From NCBI GenBank assembly GCA_012274205.1, contig JAAOZY010000215.1, positions 1 through 6,261 on the forward strand: DNA of 6,261 bases, given 5' to 3'. This DNA is from Betaproteobacteria bacterium (GTDB taxonomy: Bacteria; Pseudomonadota; Gammaproteobacteria; Burkholderiales; SG8-39). Both the position numbers and the translations under genes were made by a program. Each line of letters starts with the position of its first letter. Position 1 is the first letter of the stretch. The notes below the pieces were generated by a model that made no database searches, was not told the origin of the DNA, and worked only from the letters and a program-made list of their open reading frames with translations. This document shows positions 1-5,422 of this stretch, in pieces.

Positions 1-594
1 CACGGTGTACAGGCCGGCCGCCTTGGCCGAACGCAGTCCGTTGACCGAATCCTCGAAGGCGACGCAGTCCTGCGCCGGCAGGCGCAGCATGCCCAGCGCG
101 CGCGCATAGATGTCCGGCGCCGGCTTCTTGTTCGCCACCACATCGCCGCAGGCCATGGCCTCGAACCAGTTCCAGGCGTCGGCGCCGAACTGCGCGCCGA
201 TCAGGGCGGAGACGTTGGCCGAGGTGGTGGTCGAGGCGATTCCCAGGCGCAGGCCCGCGGCGCGCGCCTCGCCGATCAGGCGCGCCACCCCGGGGCGCAG
301 CGGCGCGCGGCCGTCGGCGATCAACTCGCCGTAGATGCGCGTCTTGCTGCCGTGGATGAGCTGCACCATGCCGAGGAGCCGGGCTTTTTCCTGCGCCTTC
401 AGCCCCAGCGACCCGATATAGACCTCCAGGCGCTCCTTGCCGCCGGAAGTGCGCAGCAGTTCGGCATACTCGCGCCGGCTCCAGTCCCATTGGAGGTCAT
501 GCTCGAGAAATGCCGCATTGAACGCCTGCCGGTGGGTTTCCTCGGTATCGGCGATGGTGCCGTCGACGTCGAATATCAATGCCTTGATGCTCAT
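1..594 (-). CDS. cbbY: CbbY, HAD-family xylulose-1,5-bisphosphate phosphatase (partial, 3' end off the window)
   Basis: Haloacid dehalogenase superfamily phosphatase. The CbbY family hydrolyses xylulose-1,5-bisphosphate, a misfire product that blocks Rubisco, to xylulose-5-phosphate (established for Rhodobacter and plant CbbY). The window holds 198 codons from the ATG at 594; the C-terminus, probably a few dozen residues, lies beyond position 1. Visible HAD motifs: motif I IFDVDGT with nucleophile Asp9 and acid/base Asp11; a cap domain at about residues 17-95; motif II around IASTTTSANV (119-128); motif III lysine in VVANKKPAPD (Lys156/157); motif IV FEDSVNGL (180-187). The start overlaps the cbbX stop in an ATGA (591-594), which indicates translational coupling and fixes the start. 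No frameshift is seen in the part present. Assignment to CbbY rather than a generic beta-phosphoglucomutase-like HAD rests on the motifs plus position behind cbbX. Confidence 0.93.
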   Translation of the reverse strand, partial: MSIKALIFDVDGTIADTEETHRQAFNAAFLEHDLQWDWSRREYAELLRTSGGKERLEVYIGSLGLKAQEKARLLGMVQLIHGSKTRIYGELIADGRAPLRPGVARLIGEARAAGLRLGIASTTTSANVSALIGAQFGADAWNWFEAMACGDVVANKKPAPDIYARALGMLRLPAQDCVAFEDSVNGLRSAKAAGLYTV

Positions 595-1517
595 GCCGCG
601 CCTCCGCTGGGTTCGCCCTGGAACAGCCTGCTCGCGCGAATGTCCCCGGCCTCTATGGTCATCAGGGCGTCGCGCGAAACGCCGGCGGCGCGCTCGTTGA
701 ACAGGCGTTTCGCCTGGCGCAGGCGTGCGCGGTCGAGCGCATTGCGCATGGAGCGGGCATTGGCGAAATGCGCCCGCCCGCGGCGCAGCACGATGTACTC
801 GCGCAGCGCGATGCAGGCCGCATCGCTCAGGCGATAGTGCATGCGTTCGAGCATGATCTGCGCAATCGCGAACAGTTCATCCGGCGTGTAGTCCGGGAAA
901 TCGATGTGGTGCGCGATACGCGATGACATGCCCGGGTTGCTGCGGAAAAACGTGTCCATCCTGTCCTTGTAGCCGGCAAGGATCACCACCAGGTCGTCGC
1001 GATTGTTCTCCATCGCCTGCAGCAGGATTTCTATCGACTCCTGTCCGTAGTCGCGCTCGTTCTCCGGTTTGTACAGGTAGTAGGCTTCGTCGATGAACAG
1101 CACGCCGCCCATCGCCTTCTTGATTACCTCCCGGGTCTTGGGCGCGGTGTGGCCGATGTACTGGCCGACCAGGTCATCGCGCGTGACCGACACCAGGTGG
1201 CCTTTGCGCACATAGCCGAGGCGGTGCAGGATCTCGGCCATGCGCAGGGCCACCGTGGTCTTGCCGGTACCGGGATTGCCGGTGAACGACATATGCAGCG
1301 ACGGCGGCTGATCGCCGGCGATCCCGAGCTGCGCCCGGGCTCGATCGACCACCAGCAGGGCGGCGATTTCCTGGATGCGCGTCTTCACCGGCGCAAGGCC
1401 GACCAGGTCCCGGTCCAGGGACTCGATCACTTCGAGCGCTTGCGAGTCGCGCAGCAAGGCCGCCAGATCGAGGCTGTCCTCTCGCTGCATTGCCGCCGGC
1501 AGGGGCAGGTTCGCCAT
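591..1517 (-). CDS. cbbX: CbbX, AAA+ red-type Rubisco activase
   Basis: A 308-residue AAA+ ATPase. CbbX hexamers, activated by ATP and ribulose-1,5-bisphosphate, transiently pull on the C-terminus of the red-type large subunit and release inhibitory sugar phosphates. Seen here: Walker A GNPGTGKT (80-87), pore-loop YIGH (120-123; its tyrosine is the substrate-gripping residue in the family), Walker B VLFIDEA (139-145), a sensor-1 region ending in ILAGY (179-183), a candidate arginine finger Arg200 in NPGMSSR, and a sensor-2-like FANARSMRNA segment (251-260). Length is normal for the family. It lies 14 nt behind cbbS and ends in a 4-nt overlap with cbbY. The ATG at 1517 has no good Shine-Dalgarno at normal spacing and there is no alternative start in frame before it, so translation probably depends on ribosomes arriving from cbbS. 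The next in-frame Met (residue 10) has no better signal. Confidence 0.96.
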   Translation of the reverse strand: MANLPLPAAMQREDSLDLAALLRDSQALEVIESLDRDLVGLAPVKTRIQEIAALLVVDRARAQLGIAGDQPPSLHMSFTGNPGTGKTTVALRMAEILHRLGYVRKGHLVSVTRDDLVGQYIGHTAPKTREVIKKAMGGVLFIDEAYYLYKPENERDYGQESIEILLQAMENNRDDLVVILAGYKDRMDTFFRSNPGMSSRIAHHIDFPDYTPDELFAIAQIMLERMHYRLSDAACIALREYIVLRRGRAHFANARSMRNALDRARLRQAKRLFNERAAGVSRDALMTIEAGDIRASRLFQGEPSGGAA

Positions 1518-1531
1518 GGCGGGTGACGCGC

Positions 1532-1966
1532 CTAGTAGCGCTCGCCTTCGGGGCGCTGGGCGGCGTAACTCGAAATGGTGTACTGGATGCTGCGTCCCGG
1601 TCCCTCGGCGCGCACCAGGGCGAAGCCCGGCTCGCTCGGCGGCCGGTTGACGATGAAGGACATGCGCGGGGTTTCCCAGCCACGCGAACTGTCGAACCCG
1701 GTCACGCGGACGTAGTGGTTCGGAAAAGTCTTGCGGCAGTGATTGATCTCCATCAGGATGCCGGCCGGATCCTTCAGGTCGAACATCGGCATGCCGAACA
1801 TTTCCCAGTAAGTGTTGCGCGGGTGCGGGTCGTCGGTGTATTCGACATTGATCGCGTAACCCTGCTTCAGCGCGTATTCGATCTGCGCCGTGATCTGCGC
1901 GTCAGTGAGGTCGGGCAGGAAGGAAAACTGCCCCTGGGTGATGCGTATTCCTTTTTGTGTCGTCAT
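1532..1966 (-). CDS. cbbS: Ribulose-1,5-bisphosphate carboxylase small subunit, red type (form IC)
   Basis: Small subunit of the L8S8 Rubisco, 144 residues, capping the CbbL octamer in the cytoplasm. Recognisable conserved blocks are QFSFLPDLTDAQI (13-25), the VEYTDDPHPRNTYWEMFG stretch (41-58), the PMFDLKDP segment (60-67) and FIVNRP (104-109). Residues from about 110 to the end form the C-terminal extension that makes the beta-hairpin of red-type small subunits and lines the central solvent channel; green-type proteins lack it. The ATG at 1966 is chosen because an AGGGGAGA Shine-Dalgarno sits 9 nt upstream (1976-1983) and the product starts like other form IC small subunits. This reading frame stays open far upstream across cbbL, but that part is antisense-free out-of-frame coding of cbbL and not a gene. 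It follows cbbL after 20 nt, so it is co-transcribed and co-expressed with its partner. Confidence 0.97.
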   Translation of the reverse strand: MTTQKGIRITQGQFSFLPDLTDAQITAQIEYALKQGYAINVEYTDDPHPRNTYWEMFGMPMFDLKDPAGILMEINHCRKTFPNHYVRVTGFDSSRGWETPRMSFIVNRPPSEPGFALVRAEGPGRSIQYTISSYAAQRPEGERY

Positions 1967-1975
1967 GATGGCTTG

Positions 1976-1983
1976 TCTCCCCT
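1976..1983 (-). promoter_or_regulatory. Ribosome binding site of cbbS
   Basis: AGGGGAGA on the minus strand, 9 nt before the cbbS ATG. It decides the start of cbbS, since the same frame is open for more than 800 nt further upstream. It lies entirely inside or next to the 20-nt cbbL-cbbS gap. Confidence 0.8.
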
Positions 1984-1986
1984 GTA

Positions 1987-3447
1987 TCAAACGCTGGCGG
2001 TGGCCGTAGGCACGAAGTCCGCCGTATCGGTGGAAGTGTAGTTGAAGCTGATGTCCTTCCAGGTTTCCAGCGCGGCTTTGAGCGGCGTGCACCATTTGGC
2101 GGCCTTTTCCAGCACCTGCGGACCCTCGTTCCAGATATCGACGCCTTCGTTGCGCGCCTGGATCATCGCCTCGAGCGCAACGCGGTTGGCCGTGGCGCCG
2201 GCCTGGATGCCCATCGGATGGCCGATGGTGCCGCCGCCGAACTGCAGCACCACGTCCTCGCCCAGGTAATGGATCAGCTGGTGCATCTGTCCGGCATGGA
2301 TGCCGCCGGAGGCGACCGGCATCACTTTCTTCAGCGAGGCCCAGTCCTGGTCGAAGAACAGGCCGTTCTCCAGGCTTTGCGGCGTATGGATTTCGCGCAG
2401 AGTGTCGTAGAAGCCCTTGATCATCAGCGGATCGCCCTCGAGCTTGCCCACTACCGTTCCGGCGTGAATATGGTCGACGCCGGCCATGCGCATCCACTTG
2501 CAGATCACGCGGAAATTCATGCCGTGGTTCTTCTGCCGCGAATAGGTCGAATTGCCCGCGCGGTGCAGATGCAGGATCACGTCGTTCTTGCGCGCCCATT
2601 TGGCCATCGACTGGATCGCGGTATAGCCGATCACGAGGTCGATCATGACGATCGCCGAGCCGAGCGACTTGGCGAAATCCGCGCGCTCGTACATGTCTTC
2701 CATGGTGCCGGCCGTCACATTGAGATAGTGGCCCTTGATTTCCCCGGTCGCCGCCGCCGCCTTGTTCACCGCCTCCATGCAATAGAGGAAGCGGTCGCGC
2801 CAGTGCATGAACGGCTGCGAGTTGATGTTCTCGTCGTCCTTGACGAAATCGAGGCCGCCTTTCAGCGCTTCGTACACCACGCGCCCGTAGTTGCGGCCCG
2901 ACAGGCCCAGCTTCGGCTTGGTGGTGGCGCCGAGCAGCGGCCGGCCGAACTTGTCCAGGCGCTCGCGCTCGACCACGATGCCGGTGGCCGGGCCCTGAAA
3001 GGTCTTGAGGTAAGCCACCGGGATGCGCATGTCCTCCAGGCGCAGCGCCTTGACCGCCTTGAAGCCGAACACGTTGCCGATGATCGACGCCGTCAGGTTC
3101 GCGATCGACCCCTCCTCGAACAAATCGAGGTCATAGGCGATGTAGGCGAAATATTGCTGCTCGGTCTTGGTGCCCGGCCCGGTATTCGGCACCGGATCGA
3201 CGCGGTAGGCCTTGGCGCGGTACAGGTCGCAGGCGGTCAGCCTGTCGGTCCATACCACCGTCCAGGTGGCGGTGGACGACTCCCCAGCGATCGCCGCCGC
3301 CGCCTCGATCGAGTCGACGCCTTCCTGCGGCGTGATCCGGAACAAGGTGATCACGTCGGTTTCCTTGGGCTGGTAGTCCGCGTCCCAGTAGCCCATTTTC
3401 GCGTAAGGAATCACTCCTGACTTGTAGCGCTCTGCCATGTTGCCCAT
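1987..3447 (-). CDS. cbbL: Ribulose-1,5-bisphosphate carboxylase large subunit, red type (form IC)
   Basis: Catalytic subunit of Rubisco, 486 residues, fixing CO2 onto ribulose-1,5-bisphosphate to give two 3-phosphoglycerates. The expected active-site residues are all present, counted from the ATG at 3447: Glu56 and Thr61/Trp62 in ESSTATW (N-terminal domain, contacting the neighbouring subunit's site), Asn125, Lys177 and Lys179 in TTKPKLGLSGR, the carbamylated Lys203 with metal ligands Asp205 and Glu206 in FVKDDEN, His295/Arg296 in LHLHRAG, His328, loop-6 Lys335 in TVVGKLEGD, Ser380 in ASGGIHAGQM, and the phosphate-binding FGGGTIGHPMG (403-413). The protein should thus be active. The sequence matches the red (IC/ID) branch: it has GATTKPKLGLSGRNYGR and is paired with a long CbbS and with CbbX. 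The start at 3447 has AGGAGA 6 nt upstream; an in-frame ATG at 3513 would add 22 unrelated residues and is not used. First gene of the operon, read away from cbbR. Confidence 0.98.
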   Translation of the reverse strand: MGNMAERYKSGVIPYAKMGYWDADYQPKETDVITLFRITPQEGVDSIEAAAAIAGESSTATWTVVWTDRLTACDLYRAKAYRVDPVPNTGPGTKTEQQYFAYIAYDLDLFEEGSIANLTASIIGNVFGFKAVKALRLEDMRIPVAYLKTFQGPATGIVVERERLDKFGRPLLGATTKPKLGLSGRNYGRVVYEALKGGLDFVKDDENINSQPFMHWRDRFLYCMEAVNKAAAATGEIKGHYLNVTAGTMEDMYERADFAKSLGSAIVMIDLVIGYTAIQSMAKWARKNDVILHLHRAGNSTYSRQKNHGMNFRVICKWMRMAGVDHIHAGTVVGKLEGDPLMIKGFYDTLREIHTPQSLENGLFFDQDWASLKKVMPVASGGIHAGQMHQLIHYLGEDVVLQFGGGTIGHPMGIQAGATANRVALEAMIQARNEGVDIWNEGPQVLEKAAKWCTPLKAALETWKDISFNYTSTDTADFVPTATASV

Positions 3448-3453
3448 GCTGTC

Positions 3454-3459
3454 TCTCCT
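3454..3459 (-). promoter_or_regulatory. Ribosome binding site of cbbL
   Basis: AGGAGA on the minus strand, 6 nt before the ATG at 3447. It selects that ATG (protein beginning MGNMAERY) over the in-frame ATG at 3513, which has no such signal, and over the Met at residue 4 (start 3438), which would be 15 nt away. Confidence 0.85.
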
Positions 3460-3530
3460 GCGTTGATACGGTGGCAGGCAGAATAAGCTCGCGCAAACAT
3501 AAGGGATATTCAATACTTGTTATGCTTATG

Positions 3531-3546
3531 ATAAGCTTAAGCTTAT
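3531..3546. repeat. Perfect 16-bp palindrome, ATAAGCTTAAGCTTAT
   Basis: Exact inverted repeat, itself containing two tandem AAGCTT hexamers (3533-3538, 3539-3544). Its left half also pairs with GCTTAT at 3524-3529 around a central G, giving a second, overlapping dyad at 3524-3536. Further related copies are ATAAGC at 3483-3488 and ATAAGG at 3499-3504. It lies just before the candidate cbbR -10 and upstream of the candidate cbbL promoter, so an operator for CbbR is the simplest reading. Confidence 0.75.
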
Positions 3547-3568
3547 ATAACTCTTCCGGCTTCCGGTC

Positions 3569-4483
3569 ATGGCACTGCGCAACGCCACGCTGCGGCAACT
3601 GCGGGTATTCGAGGCGGTCGCGCGCCAGCTTTCTTTCTCCCGCGCGGCCGCGGAACTGCACCTCACCCAGCCGGCGGTGTCGATGCAGGTGAAGCTGCTC
3701 GAGGGCCTCGCGGGACTGCCCCTGTTCGAGCGCCTGGGCAAGAAGATCTTCCTGACCGAAGCCGGCGCCGAGCTGCACCAGCACAGCCGCGTGATCGCGC
3801 AGCAGCTGCGCGACGCCGACGAGGCGCTCGCCGCGCGCAAGGGCCTGTCGCAGGGACGCCTGCTGATCACCATGGTGAGCACCGCGAAATACCTGGTGCC
3901 GCCGCTGCTGGCGCGCTTCCTCAAACAGCATCCCGGCGTCACGGTGAAGCTGTCGGCGTACAACCGCGAGGAGGTGCTGAAGCAGCTCGCCGACAACGAA
4001 GTGGACCTCGCCATCATGGGGCGCACGCCGCAGGGCATGGACGCAGTGGCCCAACCGTTCGCGCGCCATCCCCACGTCATCATCGCCGCGCCCGGCCATG
4101 CGCTCGCGAAAAAGCGCCGCATCCCGCTCGCGCGCCTGGCCGAGGAAACCTTTTTGATCCGCGAGCCCGGCTCGGGCACGCGCGGCCTGCTCGAGCGCCT
4201 GTTCGCCGAGCATCGCCTGCCGCTCAATGTGAGCATGGAGATGGCGAGCAACGAAACCATCAAGCAGGCGGTGCAGGCCGGCATGGGCATCAGCCTGCTG
4301 TCGCTGCACACCATCGAGCTGGAACTGAAGACGCGGCGTCTGGCGGTGCTCGACGTGGTGGGCCTGCCGATCGTGCGCGACTGGCATGTGGTCTATCTGG
4401 CGGCCAAGCGCCTGTCGCCGGTGGCCGCCGCGTTCCGCGACTTCCTGCTGTCAACAGCAGGCAAATTCATTCCGGAAAAATGA
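3569..4483 (+). CDS. cbbR: CbbR, LysR-type transcriptional regulator of the cbb operon
   Basis: A 304-residue LysR-family protein. An N-terminal winged helix-turn-helix covers about residues 6-67: TLRQLRVFEAVARQLSFSRA leads into the recognition helix LTQPAVSMQVKLLE (32-45), and the wing ends with LFERLGKKIFLTEAG (52-66). A linker helix follows (about 68-92), then the two-lobed effector domain (about 95-300), including GRLLITMVSTAKYLVPPLL and VDLAIMGRTPQ. CbbR proteins sense metabolites such as RuBP, phosphoenolpyruvate or NADPH, depending on species, and activate cbb transcription. The name rests on strong family features plus divergent placement against cbbL. The start at 3569 gives the standard LysR N-terminus, with only a poor Shine-Dalgarno in front, consistent with low expression. 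Stop TGA at 4481-4483. The effector cannot be predicted here. Confidence 0.94.
   Translation: MALRNATLRQLRVFEAVARQLSFSRAAAELHLTQPAVSMQVKLLEGLAGLPLFERLGKKIFLTEAGAELHQHSRVIAQQLRDADEALAARKGLSQGRLLITMVSTAKYLVPPLLARFLKQHPGVTVKLSAYNREEVLKQLADNEVDLAIMGRTPQGMDAVAQPFARHPHVIIAAPGHALAKKRRIPLARLAEETFLIREPGSGTRGLLERLFAEHRLPLNVSMEMASNETIKQAVQAGMGISLLSLHTIELELKTRRLAVLDVVGLPIVRDWHVVYLAAKRLSPVAAAFRDFLLSTAGKFIPEK
4444..4461. repeat. Inverted repeat inside the 3' end of cbbR
   Basis: Two 8-bp arms, CCTGCTGT (4444-4451) and ACAGCAGG (4454-4461), separated by 2 bp. It codes for residues near the CbbR C-terminus (LLSTAG). No T-run follows, so it is not a standard terminator. Its centre is roughly 60 bp before the expected start of transcription from the TATAAT at 4503-4508, a position where an activator could sit. 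Chance is also possible. Confidence 0.5.
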
Positions 4484-4489
4484 TTCGCC

Positions 4490-4515
4490 GCGCTCCTGCA
4501 TTTATAATGGAGCGC
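4490..4515. repeat. Inverted repeat enclosing the -10 box of the reductase gene
   Basis: Seven-bp arms GCGCTCC (4490-4496) and GGAGCGC (4509-4515) around 12 nt that contain TATAAT. The position would let a repressor cover the promoter, or the RNA of cbbR form a stem with a 12-nt loop. No T-run follows the right arm, which argues against an intrinsic terminator. Confidence 0.5.
4503..4508 (+). promoter_or_regulatory. Candidate -10 box (TATAAT) of the reductase gene
   Basis: A perfect TATAAT 34 bp before the ATG at 4542, in the 58-bp gap behind cbbR. The region where a -35 should lie (about 4479-4486, the cbbR stop) shows no good TTGACA match, so the promoter may need an activator, or may be weaker than the -10 suggests. 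It implies that the reductase can be transcribed apart from cbbR. Confidence 0.6.
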
Positions 4516-4529
4516 TGAACCGAATCGAC

Positions 4530-4535
4530 AGGAGA
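4530..4535 (+). promoter_or_regulatory. Ribosome binding site of the reductase gene
   Basis: AGGAGA, 6 nt before the ATG at 4542. It fixes that start: the frame is open back to 4386 inside cbbR, but the upstream residues resemble no part of this family. Confidence 0.85.
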
Positions 4536-4541
4536 ACCAGC

Positions 4542-5411
4542 ATGGCTAAAGTTGCATTCCTCGGCCTTGGCGTCATGGGCTACCCGATGGCGGGCTATCT
4601 GGCCAAGAACGGACACGCGGTGACGGTGTACAACCGCACGCGCGCCAAGGCAGATGCCTGGGTGGCCAAGCACGGCGGCAAGGCGGCGGCCACGCCCAAG
4701 GCCGCGGCCCAGGGCGCAGCCATCGTGTTTTCCTGCGTCGGCGACGATCCCGACCTGCGCGCCGTGACGATGGGCGCGGACGGCGCCTTCGAGAGCATGG
4801 CCGCGGGCAGCATTTTTGTAGACCACACCACCGCATCGGCCAATATCGCGCGCGAACTGTTCGCCGCCGCGGCGAAGAAAGGCATCCATTTCATCGACGC
4901 CCCGGTTTCGGGCGGCCAGGCGGGCGCGGAAAATGGCACGCTCACGGTGATGTGCGGCGGCGAGGCGGCGCCATTCGAAACGGCCAGGCCGGTGATCGCC
5001 CACTTCGCCAAGGCGGTAAGCCTGCTCGGTCCCTCGGGCTCGGGGCAGCTGACCAAGATGGTCAACCAGATCTGCATCGCCGGCCTGGTCGAGGGCCTGT
5101 CCGAGGGCATCAATTTCGCCCTCAAGGCGGGGCTGGACGCGAAGCAGGTGCTCGACGTGATCGGCAAGGGCGCGGCCCAGTCCTGGCAGATGGACAATCG
5201 CGGCAAGACCATGGTCGACGACAAATTCGATTTCGGCTTTGCCGTGGACTGGATGCGCAAGGATCTGCGCATCGCGCTGGAAGAATCGAAGAAGAACGGC
5301 GCGCCGCTGCCGGTGGCCGAAATCGTCAACGGCTATTACGGCGAAATCCAGAAAATGGGCGGCGGGCGCTGGGACACCTCCAGTCTGGTCCGGCGCCTGA
5401 GAAAAGCATAA
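4542..5411 (+). CDS. NAD(P)-dependent beta-hydroxyacid dehydrogenase family reductase (GlxR/GLYR/3-hydroxyisobutyrate dehydrogenase-like)
   Basis: A 289-residue cytosolic oxidoreductase. The Rossmann fold opens at once with VAFLGLGVMGYPMAGYLAKN (dinucleotide loop GLGVMG, 8-13). After the second strand comes VYNRTRAKA; the arginines after the strand (Arg32, Arg34) favour NADPH over NADH. Other family marks are FVDHTTAS (92-99), the substrate-binding DAPVSGGQAGAENGTL (119-134), and the catalytic lysine Lys172 with Asn175 in GQLTKMVNQ. The C-terminal all-helical domain carries the WMRKDLRIAL segment (237-246). Known members reduce glyoxylate, tartronate semialdehyde or succinate semialdehyde, or oxidise 3-hydroxyisobutyrate; motifs alone do not separate these. 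Next to cbbR, reduction of glyoxylate or tartronate semialdehyde in phosphoglycolate salvage is an attractive idea, but inferred. It has its own promoter signal and Shine-Dalgarno, and is followed after 11 nt by nudC, so these two are probably co-transcribed. Confidence 0.88.
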   Translation: MAKVAFLGLGVMGYPMAGYLAKNGHAVTVYNRTRAKADAWVAKHGGKAAATPKAAAQGAAIVFSCVGDDPDLRAVTMGADGAFESMAAGSIFVDHTTASANIARELFAAAAKKGIHFIDAPVSGGQAGAENGTLTVMCGGEAAPFETARPVIAHFAKAVSLLGPSGSGQLTKMVNQICIAGLVEGLSEGINFALKAGLDAKQVLDVIGKGAAQSWQMDNRGKTMVDDKFDFGFAVDWMRKDLRIALEESKKNGAPLPVAEIVNGYYGEIQKMGGGRWDTSSLVRRLRKA

Positions 5412-5422
5412 GACCCGCCGTC

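Larger units (their letters stand above)
3448..3568. promoter_or_regulatory. Divergent cbbR-cbbL regulatory region
   Basis: The 121 bp between the two divergent starts. The stretch 3496-3550 is very AT-rich in an otherwise GC-rich window, as expected for back-to-back promoters. LysR-type regulators encoded beside and opposite to their target operon normally bind here and both activate the target and repress themselves. The CbbR consensus in chemoautotrophs, as I know it, is TNA-N7-TNA; matches are seen at 3500-3512, 3510-3522 (sharing a triplet, so three TNA at 10-bp spacing) and 3538-3550. A T-N11-A dyad, TTAT-N7-ATAA, lies at 3520-3534. These patterns carry little information in AT-rich DNA, so exact operator positions are tentative. 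A possible cbbL promoter on the minus strand is TTATCA / GAATAT with 17-bp spacing (-10 at 3506-3511), weak as expected for an activator-dependent promoter. For cbbR, TATATA/TATAAC around 3544-3551 is a candidate -10 without a convincing -35. Confidence 0.8.

Noticed and set aside
1967..2782. Upstream extension of the cbbS frame into cbbL, which would make a 416-residue protein
   Set aside because: The extension is cbbL read in the wrong frame; cbbS has its own strong Shine-Dalgarno at 1976-1983 and its product starts where the family starts.
2218..3420. A 400-codon open frame on the plus strand opposite cbbL
   Set aside because: It lies fully antisense to a Rubisco large subunit with every catalytic residue in place; its product is low-complexity, rich in His/Arg/Ala/Asp and shows no known domain. 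Long antisense frames are normal in GC-rich genes.
3448..3513. Longer CbbL starting at the ATG at 3513
   Set aside because: The 22 added residues do not resemble Rubisco N-termini, would run through the AGGAGA signal, and that ATG lacks a ribosome binding site.
3131..4387. A 418-codon minus-strand frame across cbbR, the intergenic region and the start of cbbL
   Set aside because: It is antisense to cbbR and out of frame with cbbL, and its composition (Arg/His/Gln/Ala-rich) is that of a shadow frame.
4490..4515. Intrinsic terminator of cbbR
   Set aside because: There is a GC-rich stem, but a 12-nt loop and no run of T after it, so a terminator call is not supported.
4386..4541. Longer reductase starting inside cbbR
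   Set aside because: The 52 extra residues are cbbR read out of frame; the Rossmann glycine loop belongs within the first dozen residues, and the Shine-Dalgarno at 4530-4535 marks the ATG at 4542.
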